Notes under the pieces: model-generated
Told to the model about the DNA's origin: nothing
Databases searched by the model: none
What the model saw: the letters and a program-made list of their open reading frames with translations, nothing else
Assembly: GCA_014529385.2 (NCBI GenBank)
Contig: CM043971.1
Location: 90,910,840 to 90,974,839 of the forward strand
Direction of reading: 5' to 3'
DNA: 64,000 bases
Origin: Adiantum capillus-veneris
Lineage: Eukaryota; Streptophyta; Polypodiopsida; Polypodiales; Pteridaceae
Made by a program: the position numbers and the translations under genes
Part shown: positions 19,918 through 29,778 of the stretch, one piece after another
Layout: each line of letters begins with the position of its first letter
How positions within the stretch are numbered: the stretch's first letter is position 1

Positions 19918-20239
19918 TGTAAAGAATGAGGATGCAAGAGAGCTACACAAGACAAGCACAAAGCACACAGAGATGGAAAGCTTCTTCTTCTTCTTCTCAG
20001 AAAAGAGAGTACAAAATGACTAAGTGCTAAAGCTGAAAAGTAGCACATATGTACATGCGGTCACTAAGTGTGAACTCGCTAGAAGCGTACTAGGCTGGCA
20101 CTATAAGTGTAGTCCAGCCGTAGAATCACTGGCAGAGATCCTCCGTGTCGGTCACCTAACGCGCCAGTGAGTAAATGCCGTAAGCGACCAAGACCCGTAG
20201 TGGATGCCAGCTCAAGGTGTAGAGCTCGACATCTCAACA
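19918..20239 (-). repeat. 3' LTR of E5
   Basis: 322 bp direct repeat of 24843-25164. The last 28 bases of the pol ORF extend into it. An ORF-like string at 19918-20023 is LTR sequence joined to element A gag, not a gene. Confidence 0.94.
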
Positions 20240-23200
20240 CTCCCCCTCGAGCTCTGCATGTCGCAGAGTCCAAGCATAGTCCGAAAACGTCGAAGCTTCT
20301 CAGCTCCGAGGGCCTTGGTAAAGATATCCGCTATCTGCTCCTCTGTGCTGACGTAGACCAAGTCGATGTCGCCCGCCAACACTCGCTCTCGAACGTAGTG
20401 GTAATGGACCTCTATGTGTTTGGTCCTGGCATGGAACACTGGGTTCCTAGCCAATTGCATGCTGCTGAGGTTGTCACAATGGATGAAAATTTGCTGGTCC
20501 ACCTGCACTCCCAAGTCCTCAAGTAATGTGCGTAGCCAAGCTACCTCGCACGCCGCAATTGCTGCACTTCTGTACTCGGCCTCTGTGCTCGATAAAGCAA
20601 CCGTAGGCTGCTTTTTGCTGCTCCAAGTAACAGCAGCACTCCCAAAAGAGAACATGAAGCCACTCGTAGATCTCCTATCAACAATGCTACCTGCCCAATC
20701 TGCATCTGTATATCCATACAATGCTAATGGTGCATCTGCTGCATAGAACAATGCGTAGTCAAGAGTACCTTGCACATACCTAAGTGTGCGTCGTACTCCA
20801 TCCAAATGTGGCTTCCTCGGAAGCTGCATGAACTGACTCTCCAAGCCTACTGTGTAGCTCAAGTCTGGCCTTGTGATAGTCAAGTAGATTAGACTACCCA
20901 CAATCTTCCTGTACATGTTGACATCCTCAACAACATCACCCTTCTCTGCACTCAGCTTTGCATTCACATCCAAGGGAATAGAAATTGGCTTACAATCAGC
21001 CATACCATACTTTGACAACATGTCCAAAGCATATTGTCTCTGTGATAGCCATACACCCTCTGGAGTCCTGATCACCTCAATGCCAAGAAAGTAGCGCAAC
21101 TCGCCTAAATCTTTCATTTCAAACTCCTGTTTGAGAAGACCCTTCACATGGGCAATCTCCATAGCATTGTCACCAACAATAATAAGGTCATCTACATATA
21201 TGGTAATGACCACAATCCCCACATCACTCTCACGTACATAGAGTGAATGATCAGCATGAGCTCTCCTAAAACCAATACTGACAAGATACTTGGCAATCCT
21301 GTCATACCATGCTCTAGAGCCCTGCTTCAAACCATATAAATCTTTGAGAAGTCTGCATACATAATCTGGGTAACCTGGATCGACATAACCAGGTGGCTGA
21401 TCCATATACACTTCCTCTTGCAACTCACCATTCAAGAAGGCATTCTTTACATCCATTTGATGCATAATCCATCCTCTAGATGCAGCCACTGCTATGACAG
21501 CTCTCACAGTTGTCATCTTTGCCACTGGAGCAAAGGTCTCCTCATAGTCTATGCCATACGTCTGTGCATAACCCTTTGCGACCAGCCTTGCCTTGTGACG
21601 CTCAATGTTACCATCAGCCTTATGCTTGGTTTTATACACCCATTTACAGCCAATAGCTTTCTTGCCACTTGGCAATGGCACCAACTCCCATGTGTTGTTT
21701 GCTTCCAATGCAGCCATCTCTTCATTCATTGCATCATCCCAATGCACATTTCCAACTGCATCCTCAAAACATGTGGGCTCCACATCCTGTATCACCTTAG
21801 CCATGTAGGCTTGGTGATGCGCTAGATACCCATCATAAGTCAATTTCTGAACTGGATTTCTGACTCTATTAGATCTGCGCGGTCCTGGGTCACTCCTTTG
21901 CCCTCTAGCATCTTCTTGTACTTTCCTTACACCAGGTGTCCTGATAGCCGGAATTCCAAATTCCTCATCAAGACTTTGTTCAGAACCATCTGAATCCATG
22001 TCTACATGTGAAAAACCTGATGATGCATCAGCCATAAAGGGAGGTTCATCAACCTTTTCCTTTCCTTTTCGTGATACATTCCCTGTACCTGTTGGTGGAG
22101 TAACCTGCGTACGTAGTCTACCATTCCATGGTTTCTCAACAGAGCCACGAGAAGAGGACTCTTGTGGTCCACTCAAAACCTGTGACTGTGGCCTCACATT
22201 TTGTACAACCACATCATCTTTTACATCAGCCCCAATAGTGCCATGTGCATTACTGTACCAGCTGCTCATCTCATCAAAGACTACATCTCTGCTCACTCGT
22301 AATTCTCGTGTAGTAGGATTGTAGCACCTGTACCCCTTTCGTTCAAGGGAATATCCCATAAGAATACATTTCTCTGCTTTAGGATCCAATTTCCTACGCA
22401 ACTCATCTGGTACATGCACGTAAGCTATGCAGCCAAACACTTTCAAGTGTGCCAAATCAGGCTTTGTACCTGTAAACTTTTCCTCAGGTGTTACATCATG
22501 CACCGCAGCTGTAGGTGTCCTGTTCATAATGTACACAGCTGTATATACAGCTTCAGCCCAGAAATGATGAGGCATGTTCTTCTCATTCATCAATGCACGT
22601 GCAACCTCTGCAATGTGCCTATTTTTCCTTTCTGCGACCCCATTCTGCTGTGGAGTATATCTGCATGTAAACTGCCTGTGTATACCATGCATTCGCAGAA
22701 AATCTGAAAAATCGTTGGAGAAGTACTCTCCCCCTCCATCTGACCTCAATGTCTTGATTTGCATATCTGTCTCCTTCTCAATCATGACTTTGAAGTCTTG
22801 AAAGTGACCAAACACTTCACTTTTGTTACGCATGAAGTAGACCCATACTTTCCTTGTATGGTCATCAATGAAAGAGACATAATACCTGCAACCATGTATA
22901 CTTGCAGTATCGGTTGGACCCCAAACATCTGTGTGCACCACCTCAAGTGGCTTTTTACATACATTGCGCTCATGTGGAAATGAGCCCTTTGACTGTTTTC
23001 CAAACTGGCATGCTGCACACACTTTATGCATACCATCCACCTTGAATTTGGGCAAACCTTTTACAATCTGTTTTGATTGCATGCTGCGCAATCTCTGCTC
23101 ATTGACATGGCCAATGCGTTTGTGCCAAATGTCAACATCAGCCACAACACCTGTGCCCTGTGCAAATAATGCAGCTTTTACCTCAGGCATGTCTACATTC

Positions 23201-23706
23201 AGCGTAAACATTCTGCCCACACATTTGCCCTCTGTGATCAGCTTACAGCCATTCTGGAAATCTTCTACATAACAGCCATTTGGATTGAAGTGAACCTGCA
23301 AACCCTGCTCAACCATTTGTCCAACAGAAACAAGATTCTTTGTAATGTTTGGGACATGAAGTACATCTGCTAAGTACTTTGATTTCCCACTCTTCGTATT
23401 TAGAGGTATGTCCCCTACATGAGCAATGGGGTGAGCTGTGTCATCTCCTGTCTGCACATAGCCTAACACATCTGGTTTGCGCATATCTCTAAACCACTCT
23501 CCACGAGACGTCATGTGATTAGAGGCACCTGAATCCACATACCAAACATCATCTTGGGTGGAATTCTCTGCAGTCATTGTATTCATTACATGCTGCATAA
23601 CAAACATGCGCTCGTTTTTGCTGTCATCTGCATCTCTGCTAGTAGATGCATAGTTGCCCTGTTCTCTCTTTCTACTTGCTTTTCCCTTTGGACAGTCACG
23701 TGACAT
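20212..23706 (-). CDS. E5 Pol: protease, integrase, reverse transcriptase, RNase H
   Basis: 1,164 residues from the ATG inside the zinc knuckle; the frame continues unbroken upstream to the amber codon at 23809-23811. Order: end of zinc knuckle (CWTCGERGHMSRDC spans the ATG), protease with DSGASNHMT near residue 60, the integrase zinc-binding region (HKRIGHVNEQRL to CAACQFGK), and an integrase core with VHTDVWGP, LRSDGGGEY and NGVAERKN, all three acidic residues kept. Then come reverse transcriptase (CKWVYKTKHKADG, DVKNAFLNGEL, YVDDLIIVG) and RNase H (DADWAGSIVDRRSTSG, SSTEAEY, TKHIEVHYH, IADIFTKAL). Protease before integrase before reverse transcriptase is the Ty1/copia order. The product would mature in virus-like particles and carry the DNA copy into the nucleus. 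Confidence 0.95.
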   Translation of the reverse strand: MSRDCPKGKASRKREQGNYASTSRDADDSKNERMFVMQHVMNTMTAENSTQDDVWYVDSGASNHMTSRGEWFRDMRKPDVLGYVQTGDDTAHPIAHVGDIPLNTKSGKSKYLADVLHVPNITKNLVSVGQMVEQGLQVHFNPNGCYVEDFQNGCKLITEGKCVGRMFTLNVDMPEVKAALFAQGTGVVADVDIWHKRIGHVNEQRLRSMQSKQIVKGLPKFKVDGMHKVCAACQFGKQSKGSFPHERNVCKKPLEVVHTDVWGPTDTASIHGCRYYVSFIDDHTRKVWVYFMRNKSEVFGHFQDFKVMIEKETDMQIKTLRSDGGGEYFSNDFSDFLRMHGIHRQFTCRYTPQQNGVAERKNRHIAEVARALMNEKNMPHHFWAEAVYTAVYIMNRTPTAAVHDVTPEEKFTGTKPDLAHLKVFGCIAYVHVPDELRRKLDPKAEKCILMGYSLERKGYRCYNPTTRELRVSRDVVFDEMSSWYSNAHGTIGADVKDDVVVQNVRPQSQVLSGPQESSSRGSVEKPWNGRLRTQVTPPTGTGNVSRKGKEKVDEPPFMADASSGFSHVDMDSDGSEQSLDEEFGIPAIRTPGVRKVQEDARGQRSDPGPRRSNRVRNPVQKLTYDGYLAHHQAYMAKVIQDVEPTCFEDAVGNVHWDDAMNEEMAALEANNTWELVPLPSGKKAIGCKWVYKTKHKADGNIERHKARLVAKGYAQTYGIDYEETFAPVAKMTTVRAVIAVAASRGWIMHQMDVKNAFLNGELQEEVYMDQPPGYVDPGYPDYVCRLLKDLYGLKQGSRAWYDRIAKYLVSIGFRRAHADHSLYVRESDVGIVVITIYVDDLIIVGDNAMEIAHVKGLLKQEFEMKDLGELRYFLGIEVIRTPEGVWLSQRQYALDMLSKYGMADCKPISIPLDVNAKLSAEKGDVVEDVNMYRKIVGSLIYLTITRPDLSYTVGLESQFMQLPRKPHLDGVRRTLRYVQGTLDYALFYAADAPLALYGYTDADWAGSIVDRRSTSGFMFSFGSAAVTWSSKKQPTVALSSTEAEYRSAAIAACEVAWLRTLLEDLGVQVDQQIFIHCDNLSSMQLARNPVFHARTKHIEVHYHYVRERVLAGDIDLVYVSTEEQIADIFTKALGAEKLRRFRTMLGLCDMQSSRGSVEMSSSTP
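20240..20248 (-). promoter_or_regulatory. E5 polypurine tract
   Basis: On the minus strand GAGGGGGAG immediately precedes TGTTGAGATG, the start of the 3' LTR. It lies inside the 3' end of the pol ORF. Confidence 0.8.
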
Positions 23707-24561
23707 GTGACCTCTTTCACCACAAGTCCAACATTCTTTACTATCTGGAGTATGTTGCTGCCTGCTTGATCCTGCACCACGACCTCTTTGACTCCCCCTG
23801 CCTTGAGACTAGTTTCCCCTGCCACCTGTATTGTTTTGATTCGATTGACCTTCCAAAAATTGGCCCCTGCAACCCCTTGGGCCTCGACCACGACCTCTAC
23901 CTCTACCTCTGTTGGAGTTAGAATAGAAGGCCTGTTCAGAATTATTTCTGCCATGAGAAGAAGATGTGTCAAGGTTCTTCTCCTCAAGAATAAGCATAGA
24001 AATCAAATCTTGGAACATGGGGATGTCGTCTCTTGTATTCATGGAAGACCTAAAATGTACATACTCATCTCCTAGACCATCCAAGCATGCACGGACAATG
24101 TCATCGTCTTCCACTGAGACTTTAATAGACCCAAGAGCCTCAATGATACTCTTGATCTTCAAAGCATAATCATTGATTGAGAGGTTGTTTCTCTTAACCT
24201 GATTTAGCTTCGACTTTAGTTGAAGCTTCCTGGCCTTGGTGTTCACCTCGAACACTCTGCCTAAGTTTCTCCATGCAATGGCGGGGGTTTCAGCATCCTG
24301 TAGATAGCCCATCATGCCATCTGTGATGCTCATAGAAAGCCAATACATCACTTTTCTCTGGCCTTGTTGCCAGTCCCTCAAAGCTTTCCTTTGTTCTGCT
24401 GTAGCATTTGCCTCGGGAATCTCTGGTTCCTTTTCATTGTCTCCTTCTACATAGTCCCAATAACCTTTTCCTTTTAGGAAATTTGTTATTCTGAACTTCC
24501 ATGCAGGGTGGTTATTTTTCTCAAGCTTCTCAGTAACAATCTGACTGAAACCGTCAGACAT
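23707..24561 (-). CDS. E5 Gag, in frame with Pol through one amber codon
   Basis: Starts at the ATG of MSDGFSQIVTEKLEKNNH. The copia gag domain (UBN2-like) runs over residues 10-200: NHPAWKFRITNFLKGKGYWDY, then KARKLQLKSKLNQVK and DYALKIKSIIEALGSI. A run of Gly-Arg repeats follows at about residues 220-245. TAG at 23809-23811 interrupts the frame, which continues as SQGRGSQRGRG and then the zinc knuckle CWTCGERGHMSRDC leading into Pol. Apart from this codon the polyprotein would be about 1,448 residues. The stop looks like CAG changed to TAG in a Gln/Ser-rich linker, though a read-through stop is not excluded. Confidence 0.9.
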
Positions 24562-24830
24562 CTTGAAGCACCAAGACAAAATAGCTACAATCTGCAAAAA
24601 CCTGCAAATCTGCTGAACCTGCTATCGTAGTTCCTGTAACACTTTCTACACTCAACGAGTGTCCACAATCAAGCGTTTCACAAACACTGTACTTGTACAG
24701 TAAATCTCTGTATACTGCACTTTGGAGACCTGTTCAGAGATCTGTATACTGCACTTTGGCATCTGGTCGTGGATTGCGAACGAAGGGATTGTGATGCTCT
24801 TGCTCTCTTAGCCTCTCTTGCCTGCACCAG

Positions 24831-24842
24831 GCTCTGATACCA
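24831..24842 (-). promoter_or_regulatory. E5 primer-binding site, initiator tRNA-Met
   Basis: The minus strand reads TGGTATCAGAGC directly after the 5' LTR, with no spacer. Confidence 0.9.
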
Positions 24843-25164
24843 TGTAAAGAATGAGGATGCAAGAGAGCTACACAAGACAAGAACAAAGCACACAGAGATG
24901 GAAAGCTTCTTCTTCTTCTTCTCAGAAAAGAGAGTACAAAATGACTAAGTGCTAAAGCTGAAAAGTAGCACATATGTACATGCGGTCACTAAGTGTGAAC
25001 TCGCTAGAAGCGTACTAGGCTGGCACTATAAGTTTAGTCCAGCCGTAGAATCACTGGCAGAGATCCTCCGTGTCGGTCACCTAACGCGCCAGTGAGTAAA
25101 TGCCGTTAGCGGCCAAGACCCGTAGTGGATGCCAGCTCAAGGTGTAGAGCTCGACATCTCAACA
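24843..25164 (-). repeat. 5' LTR of E5
   Basis: 322 bp, minus strand TGTTGAGATG to CTTTACA. Partner of 19918-20239. Confidence 0.94.
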
Positions 25165-26075
25165 TCACCAAGTACACCCGTGGTACCAGTAAACGTACTC
25201 ACACGATCGATGCTCCAAAAACAAAATTATATTCTTGAGGAAAGAGACACGGCATCAATTGCCCAATCTCAGAAAAAGAAGAAAACACGAAGAAAGAGAT
25301 CGCAAAAAGCAGCGAAGTTAGACCCCAGTTCAAAGACCAACATAGGGACTGGTGACGACCCCCTATATATGAACGACGCTGAAGAAGATTCTGATTCAGG
25401 TGAAACCATGGGGACCAAAACGACCACTAACATAGAAACCAACAAGGAAGATCTTCATGAGCCACAATGGCCAGGATCCAAAAAGAAGATAGGAACTTAC
25501 CCAAACCCTACAGAGGAGATTGAGCGAGTCAAGCAATTAAGGATTTTGGTAGAAGATACCCAAAGGGATCTAGAACCAGCACCTAGGAAGATCCAGATTA
25601 CAGACACCGTGTTCCCTACGCCACAACAACCTCACCAAGTCCATAGACCCTTGGACATACCTAGTGTCATCCAAGAAGAAAGTGACTTAAAGTCATGGGA
25701 AAGTGGGCGTACTCACTTCTTGATGGAAAGAATGTTTACAGAGGGACTACCTGATCCTATCGAAGAAATGGAGATCCCATCTTCCCCACGTCAAGGGACT
25801 CAAGGCCAAAAGGTGCCGTTAAACATTGCCAAATTGATGGATTTCATGTCTTCAGAAGTTAGAACCACCATCATGTCCAAACTATATAAAGACCCCGAGC
25901 TAGTCTCAGCCCTTCGAGCCTTCCTCAATGGAGAACTGAAGTTTGGGCTACCACAATTTGCACAAATGGATGGAGCTGGGGAGATGCCAATAGAGGAGGA
26001 ATACATAGATCCACAACCGAACCTAAATGAGAACCTTGTTATAGAAATACCTGTTAGAAAGTTGGGACAATACTA
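25165..26075 (+). pseudogene. Element A gag, part 4 (C-terminal)
   Basis: It carries on from part 3 with SPSTPVVPVNVLTRSMLQKQNYILEE-like sequence; a basic KKKKTRRKRSQK patch follows near 25270. The remainder is acidic and proline-rich (DPIEEMEIPSSPRQG; IAKLMDFMSSEVRTTIMSKLY). A' encodes the same block at 48291-49010 on the minus strand. The frame ends at a TAG right where homology to A' stops (near 26074). There A' continues toward a protease domain but A jumps to RNase H, so this is a deletion boundary. Added together the four parts give a gag of about 1,270 residues, unusually long. Confidence 0.75.
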
Positions 26076-27640
26076 GGAGAACATAAACTGGACTACCCCA
26101 TTAGCTTTGCAAGTCTTCAGTTGAATGATGCCGAAAGAAACTACACCACTACAGAGCGAGAAGGTTTAGGTATGATTTATGCAGTGAAGAAATTTCGCTA
26201 CTACCTTCTGGCCAACAAGTTTGTGTTCTATGTTGATCATCAAGCCTTGTTGTATCTAGTAAATAAACCTTGTTCCACGGGAAGAATTACAAGATGGTTG
26301 TTAATTCTCCTTGAGTTTGATTTTACCATTGTGGTGAGACTTGGTAAAAGACATGTCATGGCTGATCATTTGTCTCGCATACCCAATGGTGAAGCCCCTA
26401 CTGGAGTCGATGATGAATTGCCTGATACTTCTCTATTCCTAGTCGAAACCATACCTGAATGGAGTGAGAATATTGTGAACTTTCTAGTTAATGGTTTTCC
26501 ACCCAAAGAGCTTCGTAAGGACATAGCTCGAAAACTGTTAAAAGAATGTGAACCTTACTCTCTCATTGTAGGAACTCTCTACAGGCTAGGGAAGGATGAT
26601 ATTCTTAGACGTTGTGTCCGTGAGGATGAGTATTTATACATACTGCAAGAAGCCCACATGGGTATAGCCGGAGGACATTTCTCAGGGGAACTAACAGCTA
26701 GAAAGGTGTTGCAATCAGGCTATTGGTGGCCAACCTTATTTAAGAATGCATCACTTTTTGCAAAAGGATGTGATGAATGCCAACGTTACAAGATCACACA
26801 ACAAAAGGATAGGATGCCCTTACATCCTGTTCAAATGACTCAACCATTTGAAAAATGGGGTTTAGACTTTGTAGGCCCAATTAGTCCGGCAGCTTGTAGC
26901 ACTCAATCTTGATATATTATTGTTGCCACTGACTATGTGACAAAGTGGGCGGAAGCCAGGGCGACACGTAAGGCCGATGCAAGGTCAACTGCCAAGTTTC
27001 TCTTTGAGAACATTGTTACAAGATTTGGTTGTCCCTTTGAGATTGTGAGTGACAATGATACTCATTTTATAAATGGAGTAATAAAAGAACTCACTACCAA
27101 CTTTATGATAGCTCACCATAAATCCACACCTTATTATCCACAAGCAAATGGCCAAGTTGAGAGCACCAATAAGACCTTAATCTCTATCTTAACCAAAACG
27201 GTGGAAGCTCATCACACATATTGGGATTTAAAGCTTACATCAACTCTATGGGCTTATCGTACTGCGTATAAAGTTGCCATTAACTGCACACCATTCAAGA
27301 TGGTGTATGGCCAAGAAGCGGTTATGCCATGGGAGTTTGTCGTTCCTAGTCTTTGAGTAGCTTCTCAAGAAGGTTGGGATGGTAACCCCTTAGTTGAGCG
27401 ATTATATATCATTGAAAGGCTAGATGAAGAGAGGCAATTAGCTGTGCAAAATGCACTTGTAGAGAAAGATAGGAGGAAGAAATGGTTTGACCGTCATCCA
27501 AAGAACAAAGATATCAATGTTGGTGATAAAGTCCTTATGTATGGAGTGCGTAACGAAAAGAAAAAGTTGAAATATGCGAGAAAAAGACCATATAGAGTAT
27601 GTGAGATCACCCACAAGGAACCATTTGTGTGGAGACTCTT
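26076..27640 (+). pseudogene. Element A pol remnant: RNase H and integrase
   Basis: Opens within RNase H (YTTTEREGLGMIYAVKKFRYYLL; VDHQALLYLVNKP; ADHLSRI). The integrase zinc-binding domain follows (EAHMGIAGGHF to CDECQRYK) and then the core: WGLDFVGP, VSDNDTHF and NGQVESTNK keep the three catalytic acids. A C-terminal DNA-binding segment ends near WRL. In-frame TGA codons at 26910-26912 and 27354-27356 interrupt it, and an indel near 27635 shifts the frame into the next segment. Reverse transcriptase and the upstream protease are missing. The motif style resembles non-chromoviral gypsy elements; there is no chromodomain. Confidence 0.85.
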
Positions 27641-28972
27641 GATAGAGTTGAAACCATTGGATTCCTCAATGGGAGCAAATTTAAAAGATACTATGATCCT
27701 TTAAGCCAAGAGGAGTTGCGTGCCATCCATACAAAAAAGGCAGCCAAGGCACAAATAGAATTGAAGAAGATACAAGCTCAAGCTGAGGCTAAGGAGCGAC
27801 AACAACGTGTAAGACGAAAACGAGAGGCTAATCTTGGAGTCACACATGCATTCCACGTTGAAATCGACAAGGATTGGTTGGACTCTGACACACCTCTATG
27901 ATACCCTATTGAGCTAAATAGCACCTATGGAAAAGTGCTATATAACGCCTTATTGGACACGGGTGCTAAATATAATCTGCTATCATATGGGGTGTGGTGT
28001 CAGTTAGGGAAGCCACCTCTATCTGAGAGTATTATCCAAGTCAAGGGTGTCAACAAGAAAAAAACTATGGTTTTTGGAATCTGGCACACTTCTGTCAGTT
28101 ATGACAATGGGGTTGTAGCTCAAGACTTTTTGGTCATGCCTGTTGGAACTATGGAGGGTAATATAAACCTAGGACGCACGTGGATGATAGCCACCAAATG
28201 CACTATTGATTGGGGGACTGGGGGTGTCACAACGCAAAAACCAACTCTTATCCCTACCACTCAAGCCATAGTCCCTGAGATATTGCCTAAGGAAATAAAA
28301 CCCGAGACATTGCAGGTCCAAGAGGTTGAACCATACGTCCCCATAGCGCAACTCTCTAGAGCTTCAACTGATGTAGTTGAAAGAAAGCTTGAGACACACA
28401 AGAACCATCCTAATATAACAAAGAAAACATACAAGTGGGTCCCTAAAGCTTCTTTAGTAACCATGGTTGATGCTAAAAAAAGGAAGCCTCGTAAGAAACG
28501 TCCCCCTCACTCCAAGAAATGTAAAGAAACATTGCGTTGGATTCCTAAACGACTATTGGAAGCCCAAGGATACTATGAAGGAAATGATCAAATCTGGGTG
28601 CCCAAATGTAAATTGTACTCTTACCTGTCACCGGGCCCATGTAAGCTCAATCCTGTGGCTCCAAAACAAATTGAAGATCGTGGAAAGGAAAAAATCACAG
28701 AATGCGACACACCTGCACCAGAGCTAGTTTGGGTACCAAATAAAGAACAATTTGTTCCACCTAGCTCAGGAACAGGGAAAGCAAATGAAGCTTCTTGCTC
28801 TTCATGTAGTTCCTATATGGAAATAGAAGCTTCCATACAACCTCCACCTACCATTGTACATATCCAGACAAGCAAGGAAGAGTTTACACCTCTCGTTGTA
28901 AGTTCACCACCTACAACGATGTTGCAAATAAAAATCATGGGAGAGTACCTGACCACCCTTGCAACTAGATGA
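27641..28972 (+). pseudogene. Element A integrase tail fused to a retropepsin-like domain
   Basis: After the frameshift the integrase end (FLNGSKFKRYYDPL) leads into a charged, probably coiled-coil stretch rich in Lys, Gln and Ala (KKAAKAQIELKKIQAQAEAK). One TGA at 27899-27901 interrupts the frame; beyond it the same frame reads YGKVLYNALLDTGAKYNLLS, an aspartic protease active site (DTGA). About 75 residues later, INLGRTWM matches the usual end motif of retropepsins. A long basic tail follows, in which W-V/I-P-K/N occurs four times (YKWVPK, LRWIPK, QIWVPK, LVWVPN). A protease after the integrase is not the normal gypsy order. The second half has no known domain. Whether it was ever an active enzyme is unknown. 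Confidence 0.65.
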
Positions 28973-29079
28973 AACGCATAGAGCGGTTGAAAACTATTGG
29001 TTAAAGCCTTCACCTATAACAACTTGGAACAACTGGTTTCAAAAAGTGACGACATCATTTCAAAAGGTATGATCTACCC

Positions 29080-29093
29080 AAGGAAGGGGGGAG
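29080..29093 (+). promoter_or_regulatory. Second, internal polypurine tract of element A
   Basis: AAGGAAGGGGGGAG is followed at once by TGTTTGTTG. It closely resembles the terminal tract at 30982-30994 (AGGAAGGGGGGCA before TGTTAACC). It lies 1.9 kb before the LTR. Confidence 0.5.
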
Positions 29094-29172
29094 TGTTTGT
29101 TGACATCCATCATTCACTTGCTTCCCTCTCAACCTTTCTCCCTGATCTCTTAATCTCCAATCTTAGGGAATG

Positions 29173-29181
29173 TATATATAA
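29173..29181 (+). promoter_or_regulatory. Possible TATA box upstream of ORFX
   Basis: TATATATAA lies about 175 bases before the ATG of the ORF at 29356, in an AT-rich stretch after the internal purine tract. It may be a promoter for a separate transcript; this is inference. Confidence 0.35.
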
Positions 29182-29355
29182 AGCCTTATACTCACAAAAA
29201 CAAGATAAAAAAGTAAAAGAGCAAGAGTGACTAGCAACGAGAGAGCACCCTATCACATCCTATACATAAGTCTAAATTCACCATGTTACATCAAGAAACA
29301 CACAAAAACAACTCATGTTTTAAAGACCTAACCAAATCTATTTGTATTCTCAGAG

Positions 29356-29778
29356 ATGGCTAGCTCACCAGAGGCATGCGCTTCTATTTTTGATGAAAGG
29401 TACCCTTTTTCTTTTTCTCAAGTGTTTCACATCTGCTACCCTGTACTTTCTTGCGAATGGGATTTGGTAGAGAGACTTGCACGTGAGTGAAAATTTGAGG
29501 AGTTAGAATGGCTGATACGTCTATGGATACTTAGTGATCCCTACCCAGTAGCGAATGTTTCTCCGGTGTCACATGCTTATTCTTTTGCACAGGATGAGTA
29601 TCCACGCATCGCGAGGTTCTTGATTAACACACTTGCGCAAGAGGATGATGAAGAAGAAATAATAGAGACCGCGGAAGACTATGGCCTCACGAAAAATGAT
29701 TTCGTTTATCTAGATGATGAGGATAGAGGCCTAGCCTTAGGGTGGCCACCCGGTTTATATAATATCCTCTTTCCTTGA
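29356..29778 (+). pseudogene. ORFX of element A, small acidic protein, one stop
   Basis: From ATG (MASSPEACASIFDERYPFSF) to TGA this is a 141-codon frame with a single internal TGA at 29488-29490. No known domain is recognised. The first part has aromatic and cysteine residues (FHICYPVLSCEWDLVERL); the second is strongly acidic (EDDEEEIIETAEDY) and ends in LGWPPGLYNILF. There is no signal peptide or membrane segment, so it is not an envelope-like protein of the usual kind. It lies between the post-integrase protease ORF and the 3' LTR, on the sense strand of A. It may be an accessory protein of the element or a captured host exon. Confidence 0.4.

Larger units (their letters stand above)
19918..25164 (-). 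mobile_element. E5: Ty1/copia LTR retrotransposon, minus strand, nearly intact
   Basis: The 322 bp LTRs (19918-20239 and 24843-25164) differ at about four positions. The target duplication TCACC is at 19913-19917 and 25165-25169. The primer site abuts the 5' LTR and the purine tract abuts the 3' LTR. One gag-pol frame runs through the whole interior with a single amber codon. Protease, integrase, reverse transcriptase and RNase H motifs are all present. It is the best candidate here for a recently active element. Confidence 0.95.

Noticed and set aside
20167-23272. Many plus-strand ORFs across E5
   Set aside because: Antisense shadows of the intact minus-strand gag-pol; no motifs.
29356-29778. 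ORFX as an envelope-like gene
   Set aside because: No signal peptide, membrane segment or cysteine-rich ectodomain.
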